From Heterohyrax brucei (taxonomy: Eukaryota > Chordata > Mammalia > Hyracoidea > Procaviidae), in the NCBI GenBank assembly GCA_028571685.1, contig CM053144.1:98362171-98426170 (forward strand): DNA of 64,000 nt, written 5' to 3'. The notes under the pieces are model-generated. The model worked only from the letters and a program-made list of their open reading frames with translations. It had not been told where the DNA came from and made no database searches. A program made the translations under genes and the position numbers. Shown in pieces: positions 44,305 through 55,921 of this stretch (the stretch's first letter is position 1; each line of letters begins with the position of its first letter).

Positions 44305-46228
44305 TTTTTTTTGTTTTTTTTCTTTTTATGACTGAGTGAAAATATACATTCCCGTATAAATTTACATGCCCACCTATATGCAGCTTCCACTGCTCTCCCT
44401 GTCCAGTGACAGCACACTATTCCTCTCTGCTCCATACATGTCTCATCCTCCCCAAAGTCTCCTTTCCCCTCCTCTCCACCCACTCTCCTTCCTCCAGCCA
44501 GAGGTCAGCAGGATGATATCCTATAAATGCATAGAACCACAAAGTGCATCCAGTATATGGTCACTCTGCATCGCCAAGTCCAATCCATTCGTGTCCAAAG
44601 AGTGGACCTTCGTTATAATTTATGGGCAAGGGCAGCATCAGGGCCAGGGACAATGCTCCCAGGGGAACTCTGAAACCACTGGACCATCAACTGAGGTCTT
44701 CTAGTGGAGAATAAAAAGGTGCACCCCTTTTTATTCTTGTGTTGCCAGTGAGACTCAACTTAGTGAGCTCCATCATGGCTCTCACTGGTGGTGGCCAGGC
44801 ACCATCCACTTCTTCTGGTCCCAAGTCGATGTAGGCACCCACTCTTGTGGGTCTCTCTATCTTCTGGGTTGTCTTTACCCCATGTCATTTTGGTCCTCAG
44901 TGAGCATCCATTCCTGCTGAGTGGGGACCATTTGCTGTGTCCTCGGATGACTGCTTGGCAGCTTTTAAGAACCCAGATGCCACTCGCCAATGTGGGGTGC
45001 AGAGAGCCCTCTTAGCAAAACGCTAGTTGTGCCAATTGGCCTCAATTTCGCCTAAGAGCATGGTCCCCTGCCCCCGGCCCCAGCTACTCTATCCTTGCAG
45101 TATTGAGTTAAGATGGAAGGAGTACTCAAGTTATGCTGAAGTCCACTTAATGTTGTTCTTGTTCCTAATATGTGCTGTCACCGCTTTCTCCCAACTAGAT
45201 TTCTAGTAACTACCTAAACTAAACCCTCCCCACCTCGCCCTCCCTCCCTCCCTCCCCTCCCTTACAGCTGTCAAAGAGTCTTTCCTTCTATACACAAGTC
45301 TGTTTTTGAGATCTTATCGTAGAGGTCTCATACAGTATTTGTCCTTTTGTCGCTGACTACTCTCACTCAACATAATGTCTTCCAGTTGAAACCAGGTTAG
45401 GAGAGGTTTCCTGGAATCATCGTTATTCTTTATCATTGCGTAGTGCTCCATTGAGTATATGTACCACAGTTTACCTATCCATTCTTCTATTGTTGGGCAT
45501 CTGGGTTGATTCCATCTTTTTGCTATTGTGGACTGTGCCGCAATAAACATTCTGGTGCATGTGTCCGTTGGTGTGAAAGGCCTTGAATCTGTAGGATATA
45601 TTCCAAGTAGTGGAATTACTGGGTCAAATGGTATATCAATATCCATTTTTTTAAGGAAGCGCCAGATTGCCTTCCAAAGAGGCTGGACCATTTTGCAACC
45701 CCACCAACAGTGTAGGAGGGTTCCACTTTCTCCACAGCCTCTCCAGCATTTGTTGTTTTGTGTTTTCTGGATCATGGTCAATCTTGTTGGGGTGAGATGG
45801 TATCTCATTGTTGTCTTGATTTGAATTTCTTTAATAGCTAAAGATCGTGAACATGTCCGCATGTGTTTTTTGGCTGCCTGGATCTCCTCTTTAGTGAAGT
45901 ATCTGTCCATCTCCTTTGCCCATCGCTTAATTGGATGGTTTATCTTCTTCTTATTGATATTTTGTAGTATCTTATAGATTATGGAGATCAGGCGTCGATC
46001 TGACATAGAGTTGCCAAATATTTTTTCCCACTCTGTGGGTGTTCTTTTAATTCTATTAATAAAGTCTTTGGATGAGCAAAAGTGTTTGATTCTTAATAGT
46101 TCCCATTTATCTACTTTCTCTTCTGTTGATTGAGGTTTCTTTGACAGATTTTGGAGTCTGTCCTCATTGTGTATTAAAACTTCCATTGTTGTTCCTACCT
46201 TAAGCTCTATTTTTAAATCCACAAAAAT
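44305..46228 (-). mobile_element. Young L1 copy, minus strand, 5'-truncated in ORF2
   Basis: The poly-T-rich start (44306-44328) is the antisense tail; 44329-45313 is the 3' UTR, 45314-46222 the end of ORF2. It joins RTE sequence on its left and unassigned DNA on its right ('aaaaatggatctaatttt'). Truncation is simple, with no internal deletion, and it reaches about 50 codons further upstream in the C-terminal ORF2 region than the plus-strand copy. Confidence 0.9.
45314..46222 (-). pseudogene. L1 ORF2 C-terminal 302 codons, frame open
   Basis: The frame is intact from the truncation point to the natural stop. It contains PTEWEKIFGNSMSDRRLISI, the tryptophan-rich KCWRGCGESGTLLHCWWGCK Cys/His segment (around 45690-45750 on the minus strand) and the ending DKYCMRPLR. 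Compared with the plus-strand copy at 38572-39340, the overlapping protein differs at three positions that I can see (A/T after YHLTP, L/P after IDI, and I/V in the next DPx segment). It lacks endonuclease and reverse transcriptase, so it has no retrotransposition activity by itself. The plus-strand frame at 45528-45824 is its shadow. Confidence 0.9.
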
Positions 46229-47784
46229 GGATCTAATTTTACAAATTAATGTAATCAGATACTCCTTGGTCTCTAAGTAATGAACTTCATGTGACTTCTT
46301 TCTCTTGGATTTGGAAAAAAAAAAACACTGAGCCCCTGAATTTTATCTTTCTCTTCTTCAGCCAGCTATAGTCTATCAGCCTCTCAGGAGCATGGCAGGA
46401 GTCTGGGGCAGCACAAGATCTAGAACCTTCCAAACAGATTCATATACAACTTTTCTTAAAAGGATAAAACTGCCCAAAGGACATTCACATTTGCACATCT
46501 TCCACACAATCTCGTTCTTTAATTTCTTCTTCTAAAATCATAAAATCTAAATGGCAGTTTTCCAGTCTCTTCCCATTCCACTTCCTCCACATATGCAGGC
46601 TTGTTTGGCCCTAAACTCACTAATTCAGAGAAAACAATTAATTACCTAAAAGCAAGATGAGATTGTATTTTATGATACGGTCTGGCCTCCATCTGTCATA
46701 AAAGAAAATTGCAAATTCAACTTACTGGCTATCATTTTTCCAGACTGTGCTGATAAAGAGCAGGCTTTGTTATTCAATAAATGTCCTTAGGAGCAGAACT
46801 GACAAAGTAATTTCTGAAGCCCAGTATAAAATAAAATTGCAAGGCCCCTTGTTCTAAATGCAGGAAGAAAGTGCTGTTAAAGGTACTAAATTATAGAGCT
46901 TTTTTCTTTTCTTCCATTATACCTTTCTTGGCTTGTTATGGTGTTTTCTATTTGCTATTTAACATCAATTTAAGTAAAGAAAAATTAAAAGTTTAAATTA
47001 TACCATGAATGTTACTGTTCATCTTTATATTGTGCAATGACTGTTTTTAAATACAAGAGCACTTAAGTCGTTTCTAAAACAACTGAAATTGCACAATTAA
47101 TGTCTTGTAGAGCATACATCCATGTGTATTTCCTTCTTAGCAAAAAAGTGAAAATGAAGCCTACAAACTGGGTACCTCCTGCCCTACCCTCACACTCCTG
47201 GCTGTTTGAGCCCATTGTTGCAGCCACAGTTGACTTTTAAACCCTGCAAGCCTCAAATTACCAGAATTTCAATCATCTAAATTTGCCACAAGGCACAGAG
47301 TCCCTCCATACAGTTATATTCCCTTCTATTACATGCAGTACACTAACTCCAGGTTAGTTAGGATGTAAGTTTAACTGCATGAAATAGAAACCTAAGTTAA
47401 CGTAACTAAAAAATAATAATAACTAAAAAAGATAATTTCTGTCACCTTTAACAGCAGTAGGCTAGAAGAAGGGAGTAGAATGTCAAATAGCCCAGCGTTT
47501 CCAAGAGCATGTCTTGGGAAGTACCAGATATTTGTCTTCACAGCCCCCTAGCTAGGACACACTCACATGGCCATACTTAAGAGCAAGGAAAGCTGGAAAG
47601 GGAGTGCAATGTGCCCACTAAAAATCTTGTCATGACATAAAAGGGATAGGAAGGGAAATCAGAGGAGAGCTAGCCATCTCTGCCACTCTTTCCCAAGTCT
47701 TCCTCTCATTCAATGAAAAAGGTGTAAACTAATTCTCCTAAGACGTCATTTCCCCCATAATTTGCTTCATCAAGACTGATGATG
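46229..47784. other. 1.5 kb without a recognised feature
   Basis: No repeat family, exon or long frame is recognised. Composition is AT-rich like the other unassigned stretches. Confidence 0.4.
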
Positions 47785-48316
47785 GGGAAATGAAGCCAAT
47801 ATGCCACTGTAGATGGAAGCACCATGCTGTCCCTCCACAGCAAAGATCCAAAAACTAGGTAAAACACAGATAAATATCAATCCTGGAACCCTAAGCACCA
47901 AACAAAGAGATAAAGAACTCCATCCAGCACAGAATGGAATAAGAAACTGACAACAGAGATTGAAGAGACATATGGAGCAGCGGTCTTCATCAGCTAATGT
48001 GGCATGCATTTGCCATCCTGGACTCCTCAGCCACTGAGAACAACAGACACGGAATAGAGGGAGGCAGCGTCATGGAACTTGGAGCAGCAGACACAGCACC
48101 CAGTAACCATCAACACACGCTTTCCCAGCCCTACTTTTCTTCTCCCTGCTTAGCCTCTTCCACTTTTTCGTGGGTCACGGTCACTCCTGGCTTCAGGATG
48201 CTTGGATTCTCCCTACCCACACCAGCTGGCTCCTTCACTGCCATTTTTGTGCTGTTGTTGCTTTTTTCCATCTTCTTTTGTTTTCTTCTCTCTCTCTTAC
48301 TTCCTTCCCTTCCTTC

Positions 48317-49660
48317 CTCTGGAACACCTGGCTCCATATACCATCTGCACTTCTACTTGACAGGTGGTGAAGCACCACGCAGCTGGGGAACTGCTTCCCT
48401 GACCCCGGAGGTCATTTTTCCTTTTTCTTTTCCCTTTTTGTTTTCTTTATTTCTCAGCTTCTCCTCTCTCTCTACTTTCCTTCTTTTCTTGTATCCTGAA
48501 TACTGGGCACTGTATGTCATCCCTGCTTTATCTATAGTGCTGTGTAATGCCTAGTGATTTGGAGAGTTACTTCCCCAGTCCATACCACCCAGCAAAGGAG
48601 CTCCACTGGGGATTAGTTTCTTATTTTCCTGATTTCTTGTCTCTCTTTACCATCGTTCCCTTCAGCAATGTGTGCCATCTCTGCTCCTTCCTGACAGTCT
48701 GCTCAGTGATGTGCCACTGGGGAGCCAGCTCCCTGGCATAAGCCGCCACAATAGTGAGTTCCCTTGAGGCATCTTTCTTTCTTTCTTCCTCTTTCTTTCT
48801 TTCTTTCTCTCTCTCTCTCTCTCTATCTCTCTTTCTCTCTTCTTTTCTTGGTTACTTGTGTCCCTCTGGCTTTTTTCCTTCTTGTTCTGATGAACATCTG
48901 GCATTGTATGTCACTGCCACTCCTTGATGGGCTATGCAGTGCCACTCAGCTGGGGACTCACTTCCATTGGGCTCCCTTAGGCACTTTTTGGTTTTTCCTT
49001 TCTTTTTTTCCCCTCAGTTTCCTGCCTCTCTGTACCTTTCTCCCTGAACACCTGGTGTCACCTGCCATCTCTGCTACTTCTTTATAGGTAGCATGATGCC
49101 ATTCAGCTGGGAAATCACTTCCAATGGCCTCCCTTGAGGGATTTTCTTTCTTGTTTTATTCTTAGTTTCTTGTCTCTCCACCTCCCTTTCTTATCCTTCT
49201 CCTGAACATGTGGCACCATGTGCTATCTCTGCTCCTTCTGGATGGGCTACACAGTGCTACTCAACTGGTAGCATTTCCTGTGAACTCCCTTAGGGCATTT
49301 TTTTTCCTTCTTCTTCTTCTTCTTCTTCTTCTTTTTTCCCTTGGTTTCGCAGCTCTCTATAGATCCCTTCCTCCCAACTACTTAGCATTTTTTAGTTCAG
49401 CTTCTTGTTTCTTTCTACATTCCTTCCATTAATTTCTCCTGGCCACCTAGTCACGTGTGCCTGTGCTCTCCTTTTTTAAAAACCCAGTTTCTTGTCTCTC
49501 TCTCCCTTCCTTCCTTCCTTTCTTTTCTCCTACCCATCTAGCTGTGTGGGCTGTATCTGTCCCTTCTTGACAAGTAGTGCCTCACTGCCTGGCTAGAAAG
49601 CCACTGGCAAATGATTCCCCTGGGTCTCTGCTACTCCAATGGAAGGCTCTCTCAGCACAT
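48317..49660 (+). repeat. Degenerate tandem array in the L1 5' UTR
   Basis: About eight or nine units start near 48318, 48495, 48657, 48887, 49042, 49201, 49369 (deleted), 49438 (deleted) and 49527; full units without microsatellite growth are about 155-180 bases. Each has a core of 'ctgaacacctggcaccatgt'-like sequence, then 'gccatctctgctccttct', 'cactcagctggggactcac', 'cccttgaggcattttt', followed by a pyrimidine linker ending 'cttgtctctctctacc'. The linkers grew simple repeats (TTTC/CT at 48771-48841, CTT at 49308-49334). The frames at 47997-48554, 48764-49087 and 49208-49432 are by-products of the pyrimidine bias. Confidence 0.8.
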
Positions 49661-50159
49661 TTTTTGGCTCCTGTTTCTTTTTCCCACATCCACTAAAATC
49701 CATACATCATAACCTTCCCTCTCCCTCCTGCCTATCTGAACCATGTACTGAATATTACAAGCAGCACAGGCAGGCCTACTAGAACCTACCCTGTACTGAC
49801 CACCAGCCCTACCAGTTAGCATGAGTACATGCCACAAACCACAAGTGACCTATCTCAGCTCCTCTCCTTCCCTGGACCTGCCCTGCTGCACCATAACTGA
49901 GTGAATGGCCCTGCCCATTGGACAAAATGGTTAAGAAGTATCATGCCTACAGGAGAGCAAACAACAAAGAATGTCCACCCTGCCTTCTCAGACATAACCA
50001 AGTAAAACAAAAAGGCAGAATGAAACAAACAAATCTATGACCAATAAACAGAGAAAATAACTACTGAATATCCAAAGAAAATTGAGGGGGTGGAAAATAG
50101 ACTAAGTAATAGAAAAAGCAGACAAAAAAAATCATAGAAAAGACAGATAAAACAATGGA

Positions 50160-50925
50160 AGACTTCAGTGAAGTAATACAGGAAAAAAAAACCTCTAAAT
50201 AAGTTCACAACTAGAAAAAACATCAACTAGAAATCCAAAAGAAAAACAAGATTTCAGAAATGGACAGTGTCATTGAAAGTCTGAAGAACAAGTTTCAAGA
50301 AAACTAAAGACAGGGTAAGTGAAATTAAAGACAAATTCTTAGATACCATTTTGAGGAAAAAGCAAAGAAAAGAAGGAAAAAATGAAGAAAACCCTGAGAA
50401 TGATGTGGGAAACAATCAACAGCAAAATCCACAAGCTATTGGAGTTTCAGAACAGGAGGAGAACACAAAGAGGATCACTGAATAATTGCTAACAGAAGCC
50501 AGCCAAGCAACAAAAAAACCTCCCTGATACCATGAAAGAAGACAAGCTGAGCATGCAAGGAGTTCACTAAACCCCATGTAGGATAGACCCTATAAGAAAA
50601 TCACCAAGGCATGTCATAACCATACTTGCTAAAACCAAAGACAAAGAATCCTAAGAGCAGCTCAAGAAAAATGAAAAATTACTCACAGAGGGGAAACCAT
50701 AAAACTAAGCTCTGGTTACCTGGCAGAAATTATACAGGCAAGAAGGCAATGGGTTAATATACATAAAACCATAAAAGAAAAAAATTGCCAAACAAGAATA
50801 ATGCATCCTGCAAAACTCTCACTCAAATGTGATGATGAAATTAGGACATTTCCAGATAAACAGAAATTCAGGAAACACATAAAACACAAACCAAACTTAC
50901 AAAAATTATTAAAGGGAGTGCTATG
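50160..50925 (+). pseudogene. L1 ORF1 remnant
   Basis: 50250-50380 has the A-rich coiled-coil coding region ('ggacagtgtcattgaaagtc'), and 50720-50925 the C-terminal part: a QARRQWVN-like segment, KNCQTRIMHPAKLSLKCDDE and TFPDKQKFRKH in broken frames. It aligns in order with 34390-35215 and 37017-37452. No frame spans it. Confidence 0.75.
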
Positions 50926-51198
50926 ATTTAAGAATAAACAACATCAGATGACAGCCTGAATCTAGGATGCAAGATAGCACCAACCAGATGCCAACCTAGA
51001 TAATAAACAGTCTCAAAAATTAATCAAAACTGAAAGATTTACAGCAGGGAATCAGAGAGGTTAATTTGTAAATGACAACAATAGAATAAGAACAGAGGGA
51101 AAAAAACGGTATAGATATAGAACTTTCCAATAGACAGTAAGGCAGGAAGTATCAAGTAATAAAGGACTGGTTCAAAATTAGGAAGACAAGGGTAAATT

Positions 51199-52005
51199 TG
51201 CTGTTATTTTTCTATTTCTTTAAGTTGTATAGCTAATGTTTTGATTTTGTGTCTTTCTTCTTTATTGGTGTGTGCGTCTATTGCTATAAATTGACCTCTG
51301 AGCACTGCCTTTGCTGTGTCCCAAAGGTTTTGGTATGATGCATTTTCACTCTTGTTTGATTCTAGGAATTTTTTAATATCAGTTTTGATTTCTTCTATTA
51401 CCTAGTGTTTTAAAGCAGGGTCATATTCAGTTTCCATGTAATTGATTTTTTTCCTTGCTCTTCTTGTTATCAATTTCTTCTTTGATGGCATTGTAGTCAG
51501 AGAAAATACTTTGAATTATCCCAGTGTTTTGGATTTTATTGAAGGTGGCCTAAGATGTGCACTATTCTGGAGAACAGTTCGTGCACTTTGGAAAAGAATG
51601 TGTACATTGCAGCTGCTGGGTGGAGTGTTCTGTACGTACCTACGAAGTCAAGTTGACTGATTGTGACCTTTAGATCTTTTCTGTCTTTGCTGAGTTTCTT
51701 TCTGTCCTTTACTGACAGTGATGTGCTGAAGTCTCTTACTATTCTTATGGAACTGTCAGTTTATCTTTTCAGTGCTTTTAGAGTTTATGTATTCTGAAGC
51801 CCTGTCACATTGGGTGCATAGACATTTATTATGGTTATTTCTTCATAATGTATTGTCCCTTTAATCATTATATGATGCCCTTCTTTGTCTTTTATTGTGG
51901 ATTTTTTTTAAAGTCTGTATTATCTGAGATTAGTATTGCTACTCCACTGTTTTTTGGTTGCTGTTGCTTGATATATCATTTGATTTTTAATAAATTTATA
52001 TCTTT
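51199..52005 (-). pseudogene. L1 ORF2 endonuclease to reverse-transcriptase start, antisense
   Basis: Read on the minus strand it begins at 52005 in the endonuclease ('aaatttattaaaaatcaaat', compare 22637-22652 in the other L1) and continues with a NIYAPN-like region and 'aatgccatcaaagaagaaat' toward the start of the reverse transcriptase at 51199. So it covers roughly ORF2 codons 60-330, the part missing from the other three sense L1 copies. The plus-strand frame at 51442-51660 is shadow. Confidence 0.75.
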
Positions 52006-52250
52006 TGTCATGGATTGAATTTTATGTAAAAAAATGTATGTAAAAATTTGGCTAGGCCATAATTCCTACTGTTGTATTCCTTGTATGCTGTAAATCCTGA
52101 CTCTGTGATGTTAATAAGAGAAGATGTGTGGCAGTTGAGTTTGTGGGGCACGACTTAAAGTGTGGGATTGTATTGTGGCTCGGGACAGCCTCTTGGAATA
52201 CAAAAGAAAGGGAGGCAAGTGGAGATTTGGGGACCTCATAACATCAAGAA
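52006..52250 (+). mobile_element. MaLR-type LTR, 5' half only
   Basis: Starts 'tgtcatggattgaattttat' and runs to 'cctcataacatcaagaaag', the middle of the LTR as seen at 26629-26645. The 3' half is missing and L1-like sense sequence follows. It lies exactly between the antisense and sense ORF2 parts, marking a rearrangement junction. Confidence 0.75.
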
Positions 52251-52289
52251 AGGGTAGAGAACATATAGACTAAGAAAGAAAAATTGACT

Positions 52290-52980
52290 ATTAAAAATCT
52301 GACAAAGTTCTAATCTCTAAAATCTACAGGAAAATCCAACACCACTACATCAAAAACACAAATTATCCAGTTAATAAATGAGAAAGAAAACAGACAGACA
52401 CTTCATCAAAGAAGACATTCAAACATCTAACAGACACATGAGGAAATGCTCAAGATCACTAGTCACTAGAGAAATGCAAATCAAAACTACCGTATCATTT
52501 CACCCCAATACCACTGGCACAAATTAAAAAAAATAAAATAAAATTACAAATGTTGGAGAACTATGGGAAGACTGAAACTCCTATAGGCCACTGGTGAGAA
52601 TGCAAACTGGTATGACCATTTGGAGAGATGATACAGAGCTTCCTTCGATAGCTAGAAATAGAAATACCATATGATCCAGCAAACTCAGTCCTATGAATAT
52701 ATCCTAAAGTAATAGACGTCTGATAAAAAGACATGCACAGCCATGTTCACTGCAGCATTGTTCACAATACCAAGAAGATGGAAACAATCCAAGTGCCCAT
52801 CAAAATATCAATGGATAAACAAACTATGATACATACACACATGGAATGCTATGCAATGATAAAGGACAGAGATGAATCTGGGAAGCATCTCATAACATGG
52901 ATGAATCCAGAAGGTATTATGCTGAGTGAAATAAGTCAATCACTAAAGGACAAATCTTGTATAAGACCACTACTATCAAA
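52290..52980 (+). pseudogene. L1 ORF2 C-terminal end, sense, decayed
   Basis: From 'acaaagttctaatctctaaa' through 'atcaaaactaccgtatcatt' to the end at 'ggacaaatcttgtataagac'. The 105-codon frame 52733-53050 keeps a MIKDRDESGKHLITWMNPEG segment and the terminal DKSCIRPL, equivalent to the end of the young copies. Confidence 0.8.
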
Positions 52981-53929
52981 ACTCATAAAAAGGTTTACAC
53001 ACAAAAAGAAACAATCTTTAATGGGTATACAAGAGGAGAGATGGGGGTAGGAAAATACTAAATAGAGAACAGATAAGTGGTAATTTTGGTGAAGGGTAAG
53101 ATATTATACAATACCAAGAAAGCCAGAACAATTTGTTCAGGGTACGGTCATGGAAGCTCCATGGACAAATCTAAACTCCCTTAACCAAAAACCTATTGGC
53201 ATCACATTGATCCTGACTCAGTAATCTTAGCAACCAAATTACTGGGCTGAAGTCTGTGAGGACCACGATCTCAGGGAGAATCTAGCTCAATTGCCATAAC
53301 ATAGAATATAAAGAAAATGTTCTATATTCTTCTTTGGTGAGTAGCATTTGGGATCTTGAAAGCCTATAAGCACCCATCTAAAATACTATCTACTAACCTT
53401 CAGGGGCAAAGGAAAACGAAGAAAACCAAAGAAACGAGGGAAGAACTAGTCCAAAAAACTGAGTGTAGCACAGCTAGACAGTGCCCAGCTACCATACAGA
53501 CTACTGTGACAGGAAGTACAACAGACGGTCACCGACAGAACTGGACAAAAATGTGAAACAAAACTGTAATTCCAAAAGAAGGACCAGACTTACTGGCCTA
53601 ACAGAGACTGGAGAAACCCTCAGAGTATGGCCACTGGATACCCTTTTAGCTCAATAATGAAGTAACTCTGAAGGTTCAGCTTTTAGCCAAAGACAAGACA
53701 GACCCATAAGACTATAAAGACTAAAGGGGCACAGCAACCCAGGGGCAAGGATAAGAAGGCAGGAGGGGACAGGAAAGCTAGTGATAGAGAACCAAGTCAA
53801 AAAGGAGAGTACTGACATATCAGGGGATTGTTAACCAATGTTATAAAACAACATATGTACTAAATGTTTAATGAGAAGCTAGTGGTTGGCTTGGCTAGTT
53901 TGCACTACAAATCTTCATCTAAAGTACAA

Positions 53930-54097
53930 AAAAAAAGTTACCATCAAGTCCAACTCAACACAGCCCCATGTATGTCAGAGGAGAACTGTGCTCTATAGAA
54001 TTTTCAAAGACTGATTCTTGAGGTCACCAAGTCCTTCTTCAAAGGCACTTCTGGTTTGACTTAAACTGCTAACTTTTTGAGCTGTTCAGCCATTTGC
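53930..54097 (-). repeat. AfroSINE long variant, antisense
   Basis: 'gttaccatcaagtccaactc', 'gtgctctatagaattttcaa' and 'cttaaactgctaactttttg'. Confidence 0.8.
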
Positions 54098-54245
54098 AGT
54101 GCTATGTCTGCTAACCAAAATGTTAGCAGTTCGAATCCACCAGGTGCTCCTTGGAAACTCTTTGGGGTAGTTCTACCCTGACCTGTAGGGTCACTTTGAG
54201 TCAGATCCGACTCAACAGCAGTAGATTTGGCTTGATTTTGGTTTA
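54098..54245 (+). repeat. AfroSINE, sense
   Basis: Contains the Pol III B-box-like 'agttcgaatcc' (54128-54138), 'ggtagttctaccctgacctg' and 'gagtcagatccgactcaaca'. The 73-codon minus-strand frame here is chance. Confidence 0.9.
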
Positions 54246-54285
54246 GGCACACCGCCACAACACATATTAAGGTATTAATCACATA

Positions 54286-54483
54286 AAACTACTGCTATTG
54301 AGTCAATTCCAACTCATAGCAATCCTATAGGACAGAGTGGAATTGCCCCACAGGGATTCCAAAGCTGTAAATCTTTAAGGAAGCAGAATGCCATATCTTT
54401 CTCCCATGAAGTGGCTGGTAAGTTCCAACCACCAACATTTGGTTAGCAGCCAAGCACTTAACCACTGCACCACCAGGATTTCT
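54286..54483 (-). repeat. AfroSINE long variant, antisense
   Basis: 'actgctattgagtcaattcc', 'aaatctttaaggaagcagaa' and 'gcagccaagcacttaaccac'; complete. Confidence 0.9.
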
Positions 54484-55921
54484 GTTAACCACAAAGAGTG
54501 CTTAACAAATAATGGTTGACGGATCAAAATTGTGAATCCTTAAACACACAAGAAATACAAGGACAAGAATCTTTATTTTCTCTGATACCATGGTTTGTTT
54601 GGTAAACGTGTTTGGGGCTCCAAGAGTATACTGACAAAGACATCATTTCTTTTTGAAACGTATGTGTTTCTTCTTTTTCTTAGTATAAAAGTATTATAAA
54701 ATATCAGGAAAAAATATAAGAAAATACAAGTAGGAAAATAAAATCATTTTTAATTCCTTCAAAAATATTACCACTAATAACACTTTGGTATATATTGTTC
54801 AGTGAAAGGTATTATTTCAAACATTTCAATGAGAACTACATGAAATGTAGTACTGTCTTTAAATAGCTTTAGTAATCTTTCTTATCTGTATCTAACAGAA
54901 TATATCAAGCCTGCTAACATTCTTCTTTCTGTACCACTTTCACCAAGGCATACACTGAATTTGATTTTATGTTTTCAGGGTTCACTATAGACAAAACACT
55001 TTCTTTCAGAGTCATAGTGATATACTCACCATCTACAGTCATAAAACAAAGCATATAGTACTTTTATGTGTTTCATTTTTTTCTCTACAGATTATAAGCA
55101 CCAACATATAAATTTACAAGAAAAAAATGGTATCTATGCTGCAAATTTATATTTATGTGTGCTCCAATATATTTTATAGTCATCACAATTCTTGGCAAGA
55201 GACAGTACAACATATTCTCTCAACTTTCAACTAGGATTTCCAAAAGATACATTTTCCCTTTGGAATGTTAATCGTTAAATAATATCTACCCTTTCTTGCT
55301 GTATCACTGAGTTATTGTGAAAATAAACAAAAAAATAAATTTGAAAGAATTTTGAGTTCTTGGAAGGAAGAATATTATACAAAGGTGCAATATTACTTTA
55401 TCTATAAATTCAAGACTTATTTTTGAAGTAGAGCTTAGATCGTGCCATTATGTTGTATCACCGTATCACATATTTCTCAAAATCATTTCTTTCCATCTCA
55501 ATGAAAAATCAAATCATTGATTTCTTCCCTTTTCTCCATAAGGAGTACTCAGATCTGAAGTATTTCATTCAATTGATCATTTCTCTTTAATCTCAAATCA
55601 TGTACCCCACTGATAATGAATGATAACCTACTTGCTTCAAAGAAAGAAATGACAGAGATGAAGATAACTCATGAAATACTCAGAAAAGAGTCTACACATG
55701 ATGAGAAACAGAATTACAAAAATGATAATCAGGTGTATGTGATGTAAAATCCAGAGGCAATGTTATCCTGATAAATAGCTTCATTTCTTTATTTTTGACT
55801 TATCAAGCTGTTATTGCTAGCTTAATATTTTCCACATCGGCATTTTGCACACCAGAAAAGGAAAAATGTAAACAATTATTAAATCCAGGTGATTCATGTA
55901 TGGCTATTTGTTATATTACCG
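54484..55921. other. 1.4 kb without a recognised feature, AT-rich
   Basis: No repeat, exon or frame with a domain is recognised. Confidence 0.4.

Larger units (their letters stand above)
47785..53900 (+). mobile_element. Long L1 copy with tandem-unit 5' UTR, ORF1, inverted ORF2 piece, ORF2 end and 3' UTR
   Basis: Order: 5' UTR 47785-50160 (start 'accatgctgtccctccacag' matches 33525), ORF1 50160-50925, spacer 50930-51198, antisense ORF2 piece 51199-52005, half a MaLR LTR 52006-52250, sense ORF2 end 52290-52980, 3' UTR 52985-53900 ending without a long A-tail. All coding parts are decayed. The inverted section means either a rearranged single copy or a second, 5'-inverted L1 abutting the first. 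Confidence 0.75.

Noticed and set aside
47997-48554. 185-codon plus-strand open frame rich in Phe, Leu and Ser
   Set aside because: It lies in the pyrimidine-rich part of an L1 5' UTR array; TTC/CTC/TCT codons avoid stops by composition. Overlapping frames exist in other phases and no domain is visible.
48662-48904. 80-codon minus-strand frame with a long Arg/Glu/Lys run
   Set aside because: It is the complement of the CTTT/CT microsatellite at 48771-48841, not a basic protein.
48317-49660. Possible CRISPR-like or satellite array
   Set aside because: Units are degenerate, 155-180 bases long, contain no spacer pattern, and lie between matching L1 5' UTR flanks in a mammalian genome.
54098-54245. 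Possible functional tRNA gene because of the B-box-like 'agttcgaatcc'
   Set aside because: The sequence is the head of a SINE repeated throughout the window; no cloverleaf acceptor pairing or terminator at tRNA length is present.
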